NCBI GenBank assembly: GCA_016709225.1
Contig: JADJEE010000001.1
Coordinates: 1,240,001 to 1,304,000 of the forward strand
Reading direction: 5' to 3'
From: Deltaproteobacteria bacterium
GTDB taxonomy: Bacteria > Myxococcota_A > Polyangia > Nannocystales > Nannocystaceae
Length of the DNA stretch: 64,000 nucleotides
Shown here: one piece after another, positions 43,250 to 52,025 of the stretch
Layout: the number at the start of each line of letters is the position of its first letter
Position numbering within the stretch: the stretch's first letter is position 1
Program-made: the position numbers and the translations under genes
The notes under the pieces: model-generated
Databases searched by the model: none
What the model saw: the letters and a program-made list of their open reading frames with translations, nothing else
What the model was told of the DNA's origin: nothing

Positions 43250-44803
43250 CTATCGCGGAACCCGATCGCGCCGCCGCCATAGCTCGAGCTTGCCCATGCG
43301 CACCGCCGGATCCCGCACGTAGTGCGCCTTCAGGAACGCCCGCAGCGCGGTGAACTCCCGCTGCGGCACGGTCGAGCCCAGCACCACGACCGCGGGCGGA
43401 TCCTGCTCGAACTCTTCGACGAGCTGCCGCGGATACTCGCCGTCGACGAAGCGCAGCCGCGAGGCGGGCAGCCGCCAGGTGTCGTCGTTGGGTGGCTCGA
43501 TGAGGCCGAGCGACTTGTAGATCCGCGTGGCCGCGCGGGCGTCGACCAGCGCGTACAGATCCCACAGGTGCCAACCCCACACCCAGATGCGATCGCCGGG
43601 CTGCAGGACGCCGGTCAGGTGCGCCGCGATCGCCCGCGCGCCGGCGTCGTGGGTGCGAGCGCGATCGAACCGCGTCGCGCGATCGATCTCGAACTGCCGC
43701 ACGAGCAAGGCCACGAGCGGCAGCCACAACGCGACGCGGGCCGGCCACGACAGCCGCAGACGCGCACCGAAGAGGCCCCACGGCGCCGCAGTCAGTAGCG
43801 CGGCCGCGGGGGCCGCCGCGAGGAAGTAGCCCTTGTAGAAGCGCAGGCCGATCCACGCCTGGGCGATCGTCACGAGCAACCAGATCGCCAGCGGCCACGC
43901 GACGCGGCGCGACGCGACGTCGCGCGGGACCACGATCGCGAACGCGGCCGGCACCAGCGGCCACGCCAGGAAGAACACCGTCGCCAGCGCGCCCTCGATC
44001 GGCCACGGCCACGCGTGCGCACGGCCACCGGCGCCGACGTACGAGAGGCCCCAGCGATTGAGCGGGTACGATCGCAGTAGCGTGCCGAGCTCGCCGTGCG
44101 CGGCGTAGTGCAGCGCCAGCGGCACGTGCACGAGCACCGCGCCGAGCAGCAGCCACGCCACCATCGCGGCGCTCTCCCGTCGCGTGCGCGCCCACAGCCC
44201 CGGCGCGCACGACAGCGCCAACGCCAGCCACACCGCGCCGCTCGGTTGCTTCACCATCGCGGCCGCGCCGGCGAGCGCACCCGCGACGACCAGGCCGATC
44301 GCGCGCCCAGGCCCCTGCCCGCGCGCGGCCGCCAGCGCCCAGCCGAAGGCGAGGATCTGCGGCAGCTGGGCCCACGTGACGTAGTTGGCGTCCATGCTGT
44401 CGAGGTTGGCGTCGACCACCGCCAGCGACGCGCACGCGACCACGGCCGGCAGGCGACCGAGCTCGCGCCACGCGACGACGGCCAGCGCGAGCTGCCCGAG
44501 CAGCGCCCACAGGTTGGCCCACACCTGCAGCCGCGCGATGTCGGTGGCGCGCTCGCCCGCCAGCGCCCACGCCAGGTAGAACGAGCCCGGCGCCTTGAGC
44601 TCGACGTCGGCGACGTACGGCAGCTCGCCGTCGCGCAGCACCATCGCGTTGTAGAGAATGCCGCCGACGTCGTGCGACGCGAACCCGCCCTGCGTGAAGC
44701 CGGGCGCGCGCAGCCACGCCGACGCCACCAGCACCGCCAGCACCGCCAGCACCGTGCCCCAGCGTGCCGCGGCGGCGCGCAGCGATGTCGAGCGCGCGTC
44801 CAT
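43250..44803 (-). CDS. Polytopic glycosyltransferase (GT39/ArnT/PMT-like)
   Basis: A 517-residue inner-membrane protein with about ten hydrophobic segments and a soluble C-terminal part. The first periplasmic loop carries the family pattern: SHDVGGILYNAMVLRDGELPYVADVELKAPGSFYLAWAL, like the DxD and KPP/KAP loop of PMT_2 transferases that move sugars or aminosugars from polyprenyl phosphate to lipids or proteins. The C-terminal soluble domain has GDRIWVWGWHLWDLYALV. Its last residues (ELWRRRDRVPR) coincide with one copy of the 26-bp flanking repeat, so its 3' end seems altered by insertion. The start overlaps the upstream gene's stop (TGATG). Confidence 0.8.
   Translation of the reverse strand: MDARSTSLRAAAARWGTVLAVLAVLVASAWLRAPGFTQGGFASHDVGGILYNAMVLRDGELPYVADVELKAPGSFYLAWALAGERATDIARLQVWANLWALLGQLALAVVAWRELGRLPAVVACASLAVVDANLDSMDANYVTWAQLPQILAFGWALAAARGQGPGRAIGLVVAGALAGAAAMVKQPSGAVWLALALSCAPGLWARTRRESAAMVAWLLLGAVLVHVPLALHYAAHGELGTLLRSYPLNRWGLSYVGAGGRAHAWPWPIEGALATVFFLAWPLVPAAFAIVVPRDVASRRVAWPLAIWLLVTIAQAWIGLRFYKGYFLAAAPAAALLTAAPWGLFGARLRLSWPARVALWLPLVALLVRQFEIDRATRFDRARTHDAGARAIAAHLTGVLQPGDRIWVWGWHLWDLYALVDARAATRIYKSLGLIEPPNDDTWRLPASRLRFVDGEYPRQLVEEFEQDPPAVVVLGSTVPQREFTALRAFLKAHYVRDPAVRMGKLELWRRRDRVPR
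43261..43286. repeat. Right copy of the 26-bp flanking repeat (attR-like)
   Basis: Identical to 39302-39327. It is part of the glycosyltransferase coding sequence (codons for ELWRRRDR), 11 bases from its present stop. In this copy the frame then continues VPR and stops. Confidence 0.85.
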
Positions 44804-47793
44804 CAGAAGTTGTGCTGGAACAGCAGGTTGAAGCTGACCGGCGGCAGCAGCCGGGTGGCATCGGGCACGCCCTGCACCTGCCCGAGGTAGTCGGGCAGCA
44901 CGCGGCCCTGGCAGGTCTCGCCGCGGTAGCGCACCAGCGGCACCGCGACCTCGAGCCGCACCAGCTGCGGTGTCACGCCGAGGATCGAGAAGTAGCCCAT
45001 CAGCGCGTAGCCGACGGTGCCGTACCACGAGCGCGCGCCGAACCAGCCGCCGAGGCGATCGCAGCGCGACGCCGACGCGGTGCCGGCGAACAGCACCCCG
45101 CCCAAGCTGCGCAGCCAGGCGAGGTGCGCGAGGTTGAGGTGCAGATCGTTGACGTACACGTGGCGGTACTCGGCCTGGGCCAGGAACACGCCGCGACCGA
45201 AGGCCTCGTCGGCGCCGTAGCCCTGCAGGCCGCCGATGCCACCCACGCGGGCGAGCGCGCGGAACTCCGAGGCGCCGCGGATCGGGTTGACGATCTCGGC
45301 GAAGAGACTGGTCGCGATGACGTGATCCTTGGCCAGCCGCCACAGCTGGATCCACGCCGCGTCGATGGTGATGTCGTGGCGATCGTCGTGGGGCGCGTCG
45401 GTGCGGATGGTGTGGCGCGCCGAGCTGGTCAGCGACAGCCAGCGGCCGCGCTCGGGCCACCACGCGAAGCCGCGGGTGTCGTCGATGAGGCCGACGGTCT
45501 CGGTCACCCGCACACCGCCGCGCGGATCGAGCGAGCGACCGTTGAGCAGCGACACCGACTCGTACAGCCGCACCCGCGCGCGCCGGCGCTGGCGGTTGAC
45601 CTTGCGTCCGAACCACAGGTTGGTGCCGAGCCCGACCGCGATGTCGGTCTCGCGATCGCGGGCGATCTGTACGTGGCCGGTGCGTCGCAGGTCGCGGCGC
45701 AGGCTGCTCTCGAAGCTGGCGAAGCCGGTCACGGCGTTGAAGCGCGCGGTCGCGGTGCGGGCCGAGAGGAACTCGGAGGCCGCGATCGACAGGCCCACGC
45801 CGGTGTACAGGAAGCGAAACCGCGGCGGGTGGCGGTCGTCGAACAGCGGGTCGACGTTGGCCTTGGGCATCGGCGTCTGCACCGTGCGGCTGCGGGGATC
45901 GAGCCGGGCCGAGCGCACGCGGGCGGCGGTGTCCAGTTCGAACACGTGGGTGCCACGCGTGGGCTCGCGCGCCAGCGCGGCGACCGAGTCGCGCGCATCG
46001 CCGGCGTCGCCGAGTTCGCCGTTCCACGACAGGAAGTGCTGCTTGCCGCCGACCTCGGTCACCAGCAGCTGCACCGGCTCGACCAGCGGTTGCGCGGACA
46101 GCTTGCGCACCTCGATGCGGTGGTGGTGGCTGCCGTCGGGATTGCGCCGCGAGTCGAACCCCACGATCGCGTAGTCGACCGCGGGGTACGGCCCCAGCCA
46201 CTGCGCGAAGAACCACCCCAGATCGCGACCAAAGGCCCGCTCGGCAACCCGCTGGGGATCGCGCGACGGGTACGCGAGCAGCTCGAGCCAGAACCGATCG
46301 AGGCCCTCGGGGCCGATCAGATCGCCCAGCTTCTCGTGGATGCGGCGGCCGGTCGGCAGCGCGTGGGCGAACCACAGCGGGTGGTTGCGCAGCGGCATCT
46401 CGTCCTCGACGCCGCGGAAGTACGCCGACGAGAAGCTGGCCTGCTGCGTGTACAAGAAGCGATCGACCGCCGGCACGAAGGTCAGGCGGCTGAGCATGTC
46501 GTGGGCGAACTCGTCGCGGGCGTCGCGTTGCGTCCGCCACAGCTGCAGGAGCGCGAAGCCGGCCCCACTCGACAGCCACAGCGCGCGCGAGCTGGGCTGC
46601 ACGCCGTCGAACTCGGCCTCGGCCAGCACGTCGGCGAGCCCGCGGCCGATCGCGTCCTCGTGGAAGCGACGGAAGCGCTTGGCGGGGAACAGCTCGAAGG
46701 CCTCGTCGCTGATCATCACGGCGCCAGGATGGGCCTGCGCGACCGCAGCGCGCAGCGGCCCCTGCACCACCGTGATGCGCCGGCCCAGCGCGGGCGGACG
46801 ATCGAGCGCGTCGAGCAGGTCGATGAGCTCCTCGGCGATCGACAACACGATGCCGGCGACGTCGGAGCGGTACTGGATCCGCGGATCGTCGGGCACCTGC
46901 CCGCTCGGCCGCCGCCACGGCGTGAGCACGGTGAGCTCGACGCCCCGGTACCACTCCTGCGTGCGGTGCCAGCGGGGCCCGAAGAAGATGCCCGGGTACG
47001 GCGTGCGGCCCTCGCCGGGATCGCTGACCACCACCTCGAAGGCGGTGCGTGGGCTCGATCGACGTGCGGCGGCGGTGTCGTCGACGAAGGCCGCCTCGCG
47101 GACGTGCCAGTGCGCCGGCGCGACCACGCGACCGCCCGCCGGCAGGTAGACCCCGCCGACCGCGGGCTCGCTGGGCAGGGGCGCGAGCGCGCCCGAGAGG
47201 CTGCAGCGGCCGCGCACGCATCCGAACGGCCAGTAGCGATGCGGCACGTCGATCGCGTAGTCGAGCTCGAACGAGGTGGCACCCGCCGCCAGCGTCACCA
47301 CCACGTCGCGTCGCGGGCCGGCCCGCGTCAACGAGCGCGCGCCGTCGTGGCCGGTGATCTCGAGCCCGCCGGGATCGAAGGGGCCGTCGACGTAGCTGGC
47401 CAGCGCGACCTCGTCGAGGCTGCTCGGCTCACGCGGCATCGACGACGCGAAGTCCAACAGCACCACCGTCTCGCCCGCCGTCGCGGGGCGGTCGAGCACG
47501 TAGCGTGCGCGGCCGCGGGCCCACGCCCGCCCGCTGCGCACGCGGGTGCCGTCGGGGCGTCGATCGCCGCCGCGCCAGAATGCGAGCGAAACGTCGACTT
47601 CGGCGATGGCGAGGCCGCCGCGTGGCAACGGCGGGGCGGACGCGAGGGTCGCGATCGCGGCGCCGGGCTCCGCCTCCGGGCTCTTCACGGCCCGCGCCGC
47701 GTCGGCCGCCAAGGCGCGTGGATCGGCCGCCGCGGTGCGCTGCCCCGGCGACGCCCACAGCAGCCATGCGCACGCCCATGCCACTGCACGCAT
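44803..47793 (-). CDS. Outer-membrane protein with M1-like domain and beta barrel
   Basis: A 996-residue exported protein (signal peptide 1-23). Residues 60-560 follow the plan of an M1 aminopeptidase: an N-terminal beta domain (TVVLLDFASSMPREPSSL ... SFELDYAIDVPHRYWPFGCVRGRC) and a catalytic-like region. The HExxH site reads HEDAIG and the WLNEGFA-type block reads WLSSGAGFALLQLW, so key zinc and exopeptidase residues are lost. From about residue 650 alternating amphipathic strands form a barrel ending FNLLFQHNF, with the terminal Phe that outer-membrane insertion favours. It is translationally coupled to the glycosyltransferase, which may modify it or its substrate. Possible surface-exposed non-peptidase. 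Confidence 0.65.
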   Translation of the reverse strand: MRAVAWACAWLLWASPGQRTAAADPRALAADAARAVKSPEAEPGAAIATLASAPPLPRGGLAIAEVDVSLAFWRGGDRRPDGTRVRSGRAWARGRARYVLDRPATAGETVVLLDFASSMPREPSSLDEVALASYVDGPFDPGGLEITGHDGARSLTRAGPRRDVVVTLAAGATSFELDYAIDVPHRYWPFGCVRGRCSLSGALAPLPSEPAVGGVYLPAGGRVVAPAHWHVREAAFVDDTAAARRSSPRTAFEVVVSDPGEGRTPYPGIFFGPRWHRTQEWYRGVELTVLTPWRRPSGQVPDDPRIQYRSDVAGIVLSIAEELIDLLDALDRPPALGRRITVVQGPLRAAVAQAHPGAVMISDEAFELFPAKRFRRFHEDAIGRGLADVLAEAEFDGVQPSSRALWLSSGAGFALLQLWRTQRDARDEFAHDMLSRLTFVPAVDRFLYTQQASFSSAYFRGVEDEMPLRNHPLWFAHALPTGRRIHEKLGDLIGPEGLDRFWLELLAYPSRDPQRVAERAFGRDLGWFFAQWLGPYPAVDYAIVGFDSRRNPDGSHHHRIEVRKLSAQPLVEPVQLLVTEVGGKQHFLSWNGELGDAGDARDSVAALAREPTRGTHVFELDTAARVRSARLDPRSRTVQTPMPKANVDPLFDDRHPPRFRFLYTGVGLSIAASEFLSARTATARFNAVTGFASFESSLRRDLRRTGHVQIARDRETDIAVGLGTNLWFGRKVNRQRRRARVRLYESVSLLNGRSLDPRGGVRVTETVGLIDDTRGFAWWPERGRWLSLTSSARHTIRTDAPHDDRHDITIDAAWIQLWRLAKDHVIATSLFAEIVNPIRGASEFRALARVGGIGGLQGYGADEAFGRGVFLAQAEYRHVYVNDLHLNLAHLAWLRSLGGVLFAGTASASRCDRLGGWFGARSWYGTVGYALMGYFSILGVTPQLVRLEVAVPLVRYRGETCQGRVLPDYLGQVQGVPDATRLLPPVSFNLLFQHNF

Positions 47794-47948
47794 GACGGCG
47801 CTGCGCCGGTGCGCATCGCCTCTCGGGCCGCTCGCGAATGCCACCGGTCGACGACCATCTTGCACGAAGATCGCCTGCCGCCGAAACGACGACGCGCGGC
47901 ATCCCCGGTGGTTTGACAGTCGGCCCCCAGATCGGGGAGTCTTCCGGC

Positions 47949-50165
47949 ATGCAGCGTTGCCTGGTTCGTGCCTGGCTTGGAGGGCTGGGTTGGGTCGTGC
48001 CGTCCGTGGCGTGGGCCGCTCCTCCTGCATTGCCCGAGGGTGATCCCGCCGCCTCGTCGGAGGCCCCGGCCGAGGCCGCTGCGCCGGCGGAGACGGCCAC
48101 GCCGCCCGATCCGACCCTCGAGGCCGCACCCGCGGATGCGACAGTCGCGGGCGACGCATCGGTCGATGCCGGTGCGACGGTCGACACCAGCAGCTTCGAT
48201 GCGGACATCTCGGGCGAGGCCGCCGATGCCGCCGACGAGGGCGGCAAGCGCAAGCGCGGCAAGGGCAAAGACGACTCGGTGCGCGCCGACGACCCCGGCA
48301 TGGTCGAGGGCCGTCGCGAGGGGCTCATGCCGACCAACGGCGGTCCGATCGGCCTCTTCTACACGATGCTGCCCGACGTCGGCGGCAAGTACACCTTCCG
48401 CTTCCGGCTCCACACCGACTTCTTCCGCAAGTCGAACTTCATGTACGCCGGCGACACGCACGCGCGCGTGCGCGGTGCGGTGACCATCGGCTTCACGCCG
48501 TTCAAGTTCGGCGAGCTGTTCTTTTCGGTGAAGAGCTCGGCCAACCGCAACGAGCGACCGCAGGCCGATCGCCAGGACGCCAAGGCGGTGTTCGCCCTCG
48601 GCGACGTCGACTTCGGCATCAAGGCCGCGCACCGCTTCAAGAACGGCATCGGCGTCGGCGGCGTGGTCGGGCTCGGGCTACTCTCGGGCTCCAATCGCCT
48701 GCGCACCAGCAATGTCAACTTCTGGTTCGACGGCATGTTCGCGGTCGACCTGCGCTACCTGACCAAGAAGCAGGCGCCGGTCCGCATCTCGACCAACCTC
48801 GGCTGGATGCTCGACAAGTCGCTCGATCAAAGCGTGGCCAACTACGCCGCGATCACCGACCCGGTCAGCCGCGAGGTCTCGCGCTTCGCCCTGGGCGGCA
48901 ACCACAGCCGCCTGCAGATGCGCTACGCGGTCGACTTCCCGGTGCGCCTGGGCAAGAAGCGACAGTTCGGCATCGACCCCATCCTCGAGTGGTCGTGGGA
49001 CGTGTCGACCCAGCGCGAGCCCGCCTTCGTGCAGCCCAACGTCACGCCGTCGCCGCTCAAGCGCAGCTCGCAGTGGCTCACGGTGGGCATGCGCGCCAAC
49101 GTCGTCAGCGGCCTTCACATCGACGCCGCGGCGGACATCGGCTTGGTGTCGCCGAACTTCGAGTACGGCCCGCCGACGCCGCCGTGGCAGATCATCCTCG
49201 GCCTGGGCTGGACCTTCGATCCGGTGCCGGTGGTGCGCGAGGTCGAGGTCGCCGCCCCGCCGCCGCCGGCCGAGAACCCACCGGCGGTGCTCGAGGGCCG
49301 CATCGTCGGCCAGGTGCTCGATCCCAACGGCACGCCGATCCCCGACGCGAAGGTGCTGTTCCCCGGCGTCGCCGCCAACGCGATCCTGACCGACAGCAGC
49401 GGCGCCTTCACCAGCTTCCGCTTCCCGGCCGGCCAGGTCGCGGTGCAGGTCGAGGTCAACGGACAGGTCGCCCACGAGGCGACCGCCGAGGTCAAGGACG
49501 GCGAGGACACCAGCGTCACGCTGCAGCTCGCCAACGCCGTCGCGCCGGCCACCGGCATCGTGCAGGGCAGCGTCACCGATCAGGGCGGAGCCCCGGTCGC
49601 GTTCAGCATGCGCGTCAGCGGCCAGGGCGTCGACGAGTCGTTCAACTCGACCGAGGACGGCCGCATCGCGCTCGAGCTGTTCGAGGGTGAGTACCGCGCG
49701 ACCATCACCGCGCTGGGCTTCAAGGAGAAGATCATCACCTTCACCGTGCGCGGCAAGGGTGAGATCACCGTGCGCGAGCAGCTGGAGCGCGACGCTCCGG
49801 TCGCCACACCCAACGTCAGCGGCAACAAGAGCGGCATCAAGCTCAAGAAGAAGATCCGCTACAACGGCAACGACGTGCACGCCGAGAGCTACGCGATCCT
49901 CGACGAGCTCGCGTCGTTCTTGAACGGCCACCCCGAGTTCGAGGCGGTCGAGGTCGGGGTCCACACCGACGACCGCGGTGCCGCACAGCAGCGCACCGAC
50001 GAGCGTGCCGACGCCGTGAAGGCGTACCTCATCGGCAAGGGCGTCGCCGGTAGTCGCCTGAGCGCGAAGGGCTACGGGGCGAGCAAGCCGGTGGCCGTGA
50101 ACATGACCGAGCAGGGCCGCGCGAAGAACAACCGCACGGTCTTCTCGGTCAAGAGCTACAAGTAG
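47949..50165 (+). CDS. OmpA-family outer-membrane protein with barrel and carboxypeptidase-like domains
   Basis: A 738-residue protein from ATG 47949. Signal peptide (1-23), an Ala/Pro/Asp/Glu linker with basic patch (KRKRGKGK), an outer-membrane barrel region (about 120-440, strands such as GKYTFRFRLHTDFF, GELFFSVKSSAN), two carboxypeptidase-regulatory-like folds (ILGQVLDPNGTPIPDAKVLFPG-type at about 460; GIVQGSVTDQGGAPVAFSMRV at about 540) and a C-terminal OmpA domain (KKIRYNGNDVHAESYAILDELASFLNGHPEFEAVEVGVHTDD, RADAVKAYLIGKGV, KGYGASKPVA). It should span the outer membrane and bind peptidoglycan. Resemblance to TraB of outer-membrane exchange is only in general layout. Confidence 0.8.
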   Translation: MQRCLVRAWLGGLGWVVPSVAWAAPPALPEGDPAASSEAPAEAAAPAETATPPDPTLEAAPADATVAGDASVDAGATVDTSSFDADISGEAADAADEGGKRKRGKGKDDSVRADDPGMVEGRREGLMPTNGGPIGLFYTMLPDVGGKYTFRFRLHTDFFRKSNFMYAGDTHARVRGAVTIGFTPFKFGELFFSVKSSANRNERPQADRQDAKAVFALGDVDFGIKAAHRFKNGIGVGGVVGLGLLSGSNRLRTSNVNFWFDGMFAVDLRYLTKKQAPVRISTNLGWMLDKSLDQSVANYAAITDPVSREVSRFALGGNHSRLQMRYAVDFPVRLGKKRQFGIDPILEWSWDVSTQREPAFVQPNVTPSPLKRSSQWLTVGMRANVVSGLHIDAAADIGLVSPNFEYGPPTPPWQIILGLGWTFDPVPVVREVEVAAPPPPAENPPAVLEGRIVGQVLDPNGTPIPDAKVLFPGVAANAILTDSSGAFTSFRFPAGQVAVQVEVNGQVAHEATAEVKDGEDTSVTLQLANAVAPATGIVQGSVTDQGGAPVAFSMRVSGQGVDESFNSTEDGRIALELFEGEYRATITALGFKEKIITFTVRGKGEITVREQLERDAPVATPNVSGNKSGIKLKKKIRYNGNDVHAESYAILDELASFLNGHPEFEAVEVGVHTDDRGAAQQRTDERADAVKAYLIGKGVAGSRLSAKGYGASKPVAVNMTEQGRAKNNRTVFSVKSYK

Positions 50166-50226
50166 CGGCAGCGCCGGCACGGACCAGGGGTTCGGACGAG
50201 CCCGGGCCGTGCGCCCTCGCGGGCTG

Positions 50227-51186
50227 CTAGGGCAGCACGCAGACGCCGACGTCCTCGAAGCCCGGCGGTGCGCTGTCGGGGTCGCCGTAGAACGAGGTGC
50301 AGACGTCGGGCGACATGCACTGCGGATCGGCGAGGTCGCAGTACGGCGTGCAGCAGTTGACGCTGTCGCAACCGTTGCTGCCGGGGCCGCACCACAGCCC
50401 CGGATCGCACGAGTTCTCGCCGTCGTCGGGCGGGCACGCGTCGCCGTCGAGTCCGGCGTTGCCCGAGGCATCGCTGAAGCAGATGAACTGGCCGTTGGGC
50501 GTGTCGATGCACGACTGCGTCATCGGGCAGTCCTGCAGCAGCGGGTCGCAGCCGACCAGGCAGATCGGCAGCACACCGTCGTTGTAGATCGCGCACACGT
50601 CCCCAGGTCCGCAGTCGCGGTTGTCGCCCTGGCAGAACTGCACGCAGGTGCCCTGCCCGTTCTGATCGGTGTTGAGACAGATGAAGCCGGCGGCGCAGTC
50701 GTCGATGCCGCTCACGCCACCGCCCTCGGTGGTGCAGGTGTCGCCCGCGACACCGCGACCGCCGACATCGATGCAGCGGGTCGCGTTCCAGAAGGTCCCG
50801 CCGTCGTTCGCCCACGCGCTGCACTTCTGCCCGCGTGGGCAATCTTGCACCCGCGGGTCGCACTCGCTGGCTCCGCCGCCGCCGTCGGGTGGCACCACGA
50901 ACACCTGCCCGGAGTCGACGCCGCCGCTGCTGTCGACCTCGCCGGTGTCGGACGGGGTGCCGGTCATCGCCGCGGTCGTCGACATCGATCCGCCGCCGCC
51001 ACCGCTGCTGCCGTCGGCGACGCCGGTCGAGCCGCCCCCGTCGGCGCCGGTGGTGTCGGCATCGCCGACGCTCGGCGCACAGCCGCCGAGCAGCATCGCG
51101 GCGATCCACGCCGCGGGGGCGCGCCGGCGGCACGGGCGGGGGAGCGACAGGGTCGACACGGCGAACGGGGGACGAGCGGCCGGCAT
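50227..51186 (-). CDS. Cys-rich surface lipoprotein (319 aa)
   Basis: Signal sequence with lipobox LLGGC, a Gly/Ser/Thr linker (about residues 40-100), then about 220 residues with more than 20 Cys in regularly spaced groups: CDPRVQDCPRGQKCSAWANDGG, CTTEGGGVSGIDDCAAGFICLN, CVQFCQGDNRDCGPGDVCAIYND, CDPLLQDCPMTQSCI, CNSVNCCTPYCDLADPQCMSPDVC-type patterns. Such Cys-spaced modules are common in secreted proteins of Nannocystis-like bacteria and have no assigned function. ATG 51186 used; GTG inside the signal is an alternative. It lies 26 bases below the FHA gene. Confidence 0.65.
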   Translation of the reverse strand: MPAARPPFAVSTLSLPRPCRRRAPAAWIAAMLLGGCAPSVGDADTTGADGGGSTGVADGSSGGGGGSMSTTAAMTGTPSDTGEVDSSGGVDSGQVFVVPPDGGGGASECDPRVQDCPRGQKCSAWANDGGTFWNATRCIDVGGRGVAGDTCTTEGGGVSGIDDCAAGFICLNTDQNGQGTCVQFCQGDNRDCGPGDVCAIYNDGVLPICLVGCDPLLQDCPMTQSCIDTPNGQFICFSDASGNAGLDGDACPPDDGENSCDPGLWCGPGSNGCDSVNCCTPYCDLADPQCMSPDVCTSFYGDPDSAPPGFEDVGVCVLP

Positions 51187-51212
51187 CTTCGACGAGCATA
51201 CGCCGCGGGCGC

Positions 51213-51968
51213 CTACCCGTCGCCGTAGGCGTCGGCGAGCTCGCCGATGGTGCGCATCAGCTCGGGTGGCACCGCCTGGCCGTCGCGGGCGAGCACGCGC
51301 AGGGTCTGCTCGTACTCCTGCAGCCCGCGGCCGGGCACCCGCGGGATGCGATCGAGCGCGCCGCGGACGAGCTCGAGGGTCTCCGGCTCGATGATCCAGC
51401 CTTGCACGTTGTGGAGCTTGAACAGCCGATCGATCCACACGCCCGACGAGGTCCGGTCGGCCAGCTGTACCAGACAGCGGATGCACGCGTGCGCGGCCGG
51501 GTGCGAGACCGGCACCCGCGTGGTCGCGAGCTGGCTCGACAACGCCGCCGCGTAGCGCTCGGCGTCCTTGATCTTGCCGGCCTTGAGCGCCTTGTCGACC
51601 AGCTGGCCGATGAGCGACGGAAACCGGGTGTCTTCGCCGGGCGCCAGCGTGCGGCGCAGGTCCTCGTCGTCGGCCGGGCTCGAGGTGTCGAGCCCGAGCA
51701 CCGCGATGAGCTCGCGACCGATGCGGACGCGGTCGCCGTCCTTGAGCACGGTGCGGCCGTGCAGCCGCTCGCCGTTCAAGAAGGTGCCGTTGCGGCTGCC
51801 GAGGTCCTCGACCGCGGTCTCGTCGCGCGACACGTGGAAGCGGGCGTGGGTGCGCGAGACCAGATCGTCGTCGAGCACCAACCAACAGCCCGGCATGCGA
51901 CCGACGTCGTGCTGCCCCTCGGGTAGCAACACCGTCTTGCCGCCGATCTTGAAGCGGTACCGGGGCAT
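51213..51968 (-). CDS. FHA-domain protein
   Basis: A 251-residue cytosolic protein with an N-terminal forkhead-associated domain (residues 8-92): VGRMPGCWLVLDDDLVSRTHARFHV, VEDLGSRNGTFLNGERLHGRTVLKDGDRVRIG. The conserved Gly-Arg, Ser-Arg-x-His and Asn-Gly of the phosphothreonine pocket are present, so binding of phospho-Thr partners is expected, probably under a Hanks-type kinase. The C-terminal 140 residues are helical with repeat-like periodicity (IGQLVDKALKAGKIKDAERYAAALS), of unknown function. Confidence 0.85.
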   Translation of the reverse strand: MPRYRFKIGGKTVLLPEGQHDVGRMPGCWLVLDDDLVSRTHARFHVSRDETAVEDLGSRNGTFLNGERLHGRTVLKDGDRVRIGRELIAVLGLDTSSPADDEDLRRTLAPGEDTRFPSLIGQLVDKALKAGKIKDAERYAAALSSQLATTRVPVSHPAAHACIRCLVQLADRTSSGVWIDRLFKLHNVQGWIIEPETLELVRGALDRIPRVPGRGLQEYEQTLRVLARDGQAVPPELMRTIGELADAYGDG

Positions 51969-52025
51969 GGCCCTCGGATCAGGATAGCCGTTTTTTCTGG
52001 GGGCGCGGGCGGCGGGCGGTCGCCG

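Larger units (their letters stand above)
39302..43286. mobile_element. Putative 3.96-kb integrated island flanked by a 26-bp direct repeat
   Basis: A perfect 26-bp sequence (it starts CCCGATCGCG and ends AGCTCG) occurs at 39302-39327 and 43261-43286. The right copy is inside the 3' end of the leftward glycosyltransferase gene (residues ELWRRRDR near its C-terminus). Reading leftward through the left copy gives ELWRRRDRG and a stop at 39297, as though the original gene end had been pushed away by an insertion at this point. Inside are an LRR-lipoprotein tandem repeat, an FG-GAP-like protein, small proteins and low-GC stretches. No integrase is present, so it would be non-autonomous or decayed. 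Inference from sequence only. Confidence 0.55.

Noticed and set aside
39302..43286. Island as an integron or transposon
   Set aside because: No integrase, transposase, attC-like hairpin set or terminal inverted repeats were seen; only a direct repeat at the ends.
43017..44861. A 614-codon minus-strand frame running opposite in phase to the glycosyltransferase
   Set aside because: Overlaps the glycosyltransferase in another frame; only its last 76 codons outside that gene could be real and are listed separately with low confidence.
47949..50165. TraB of outer-membrane exchange
   Set aside because: Barrel plus OmpA domain is a general layout; no TraA-type partner with a variable domain lies beside it.
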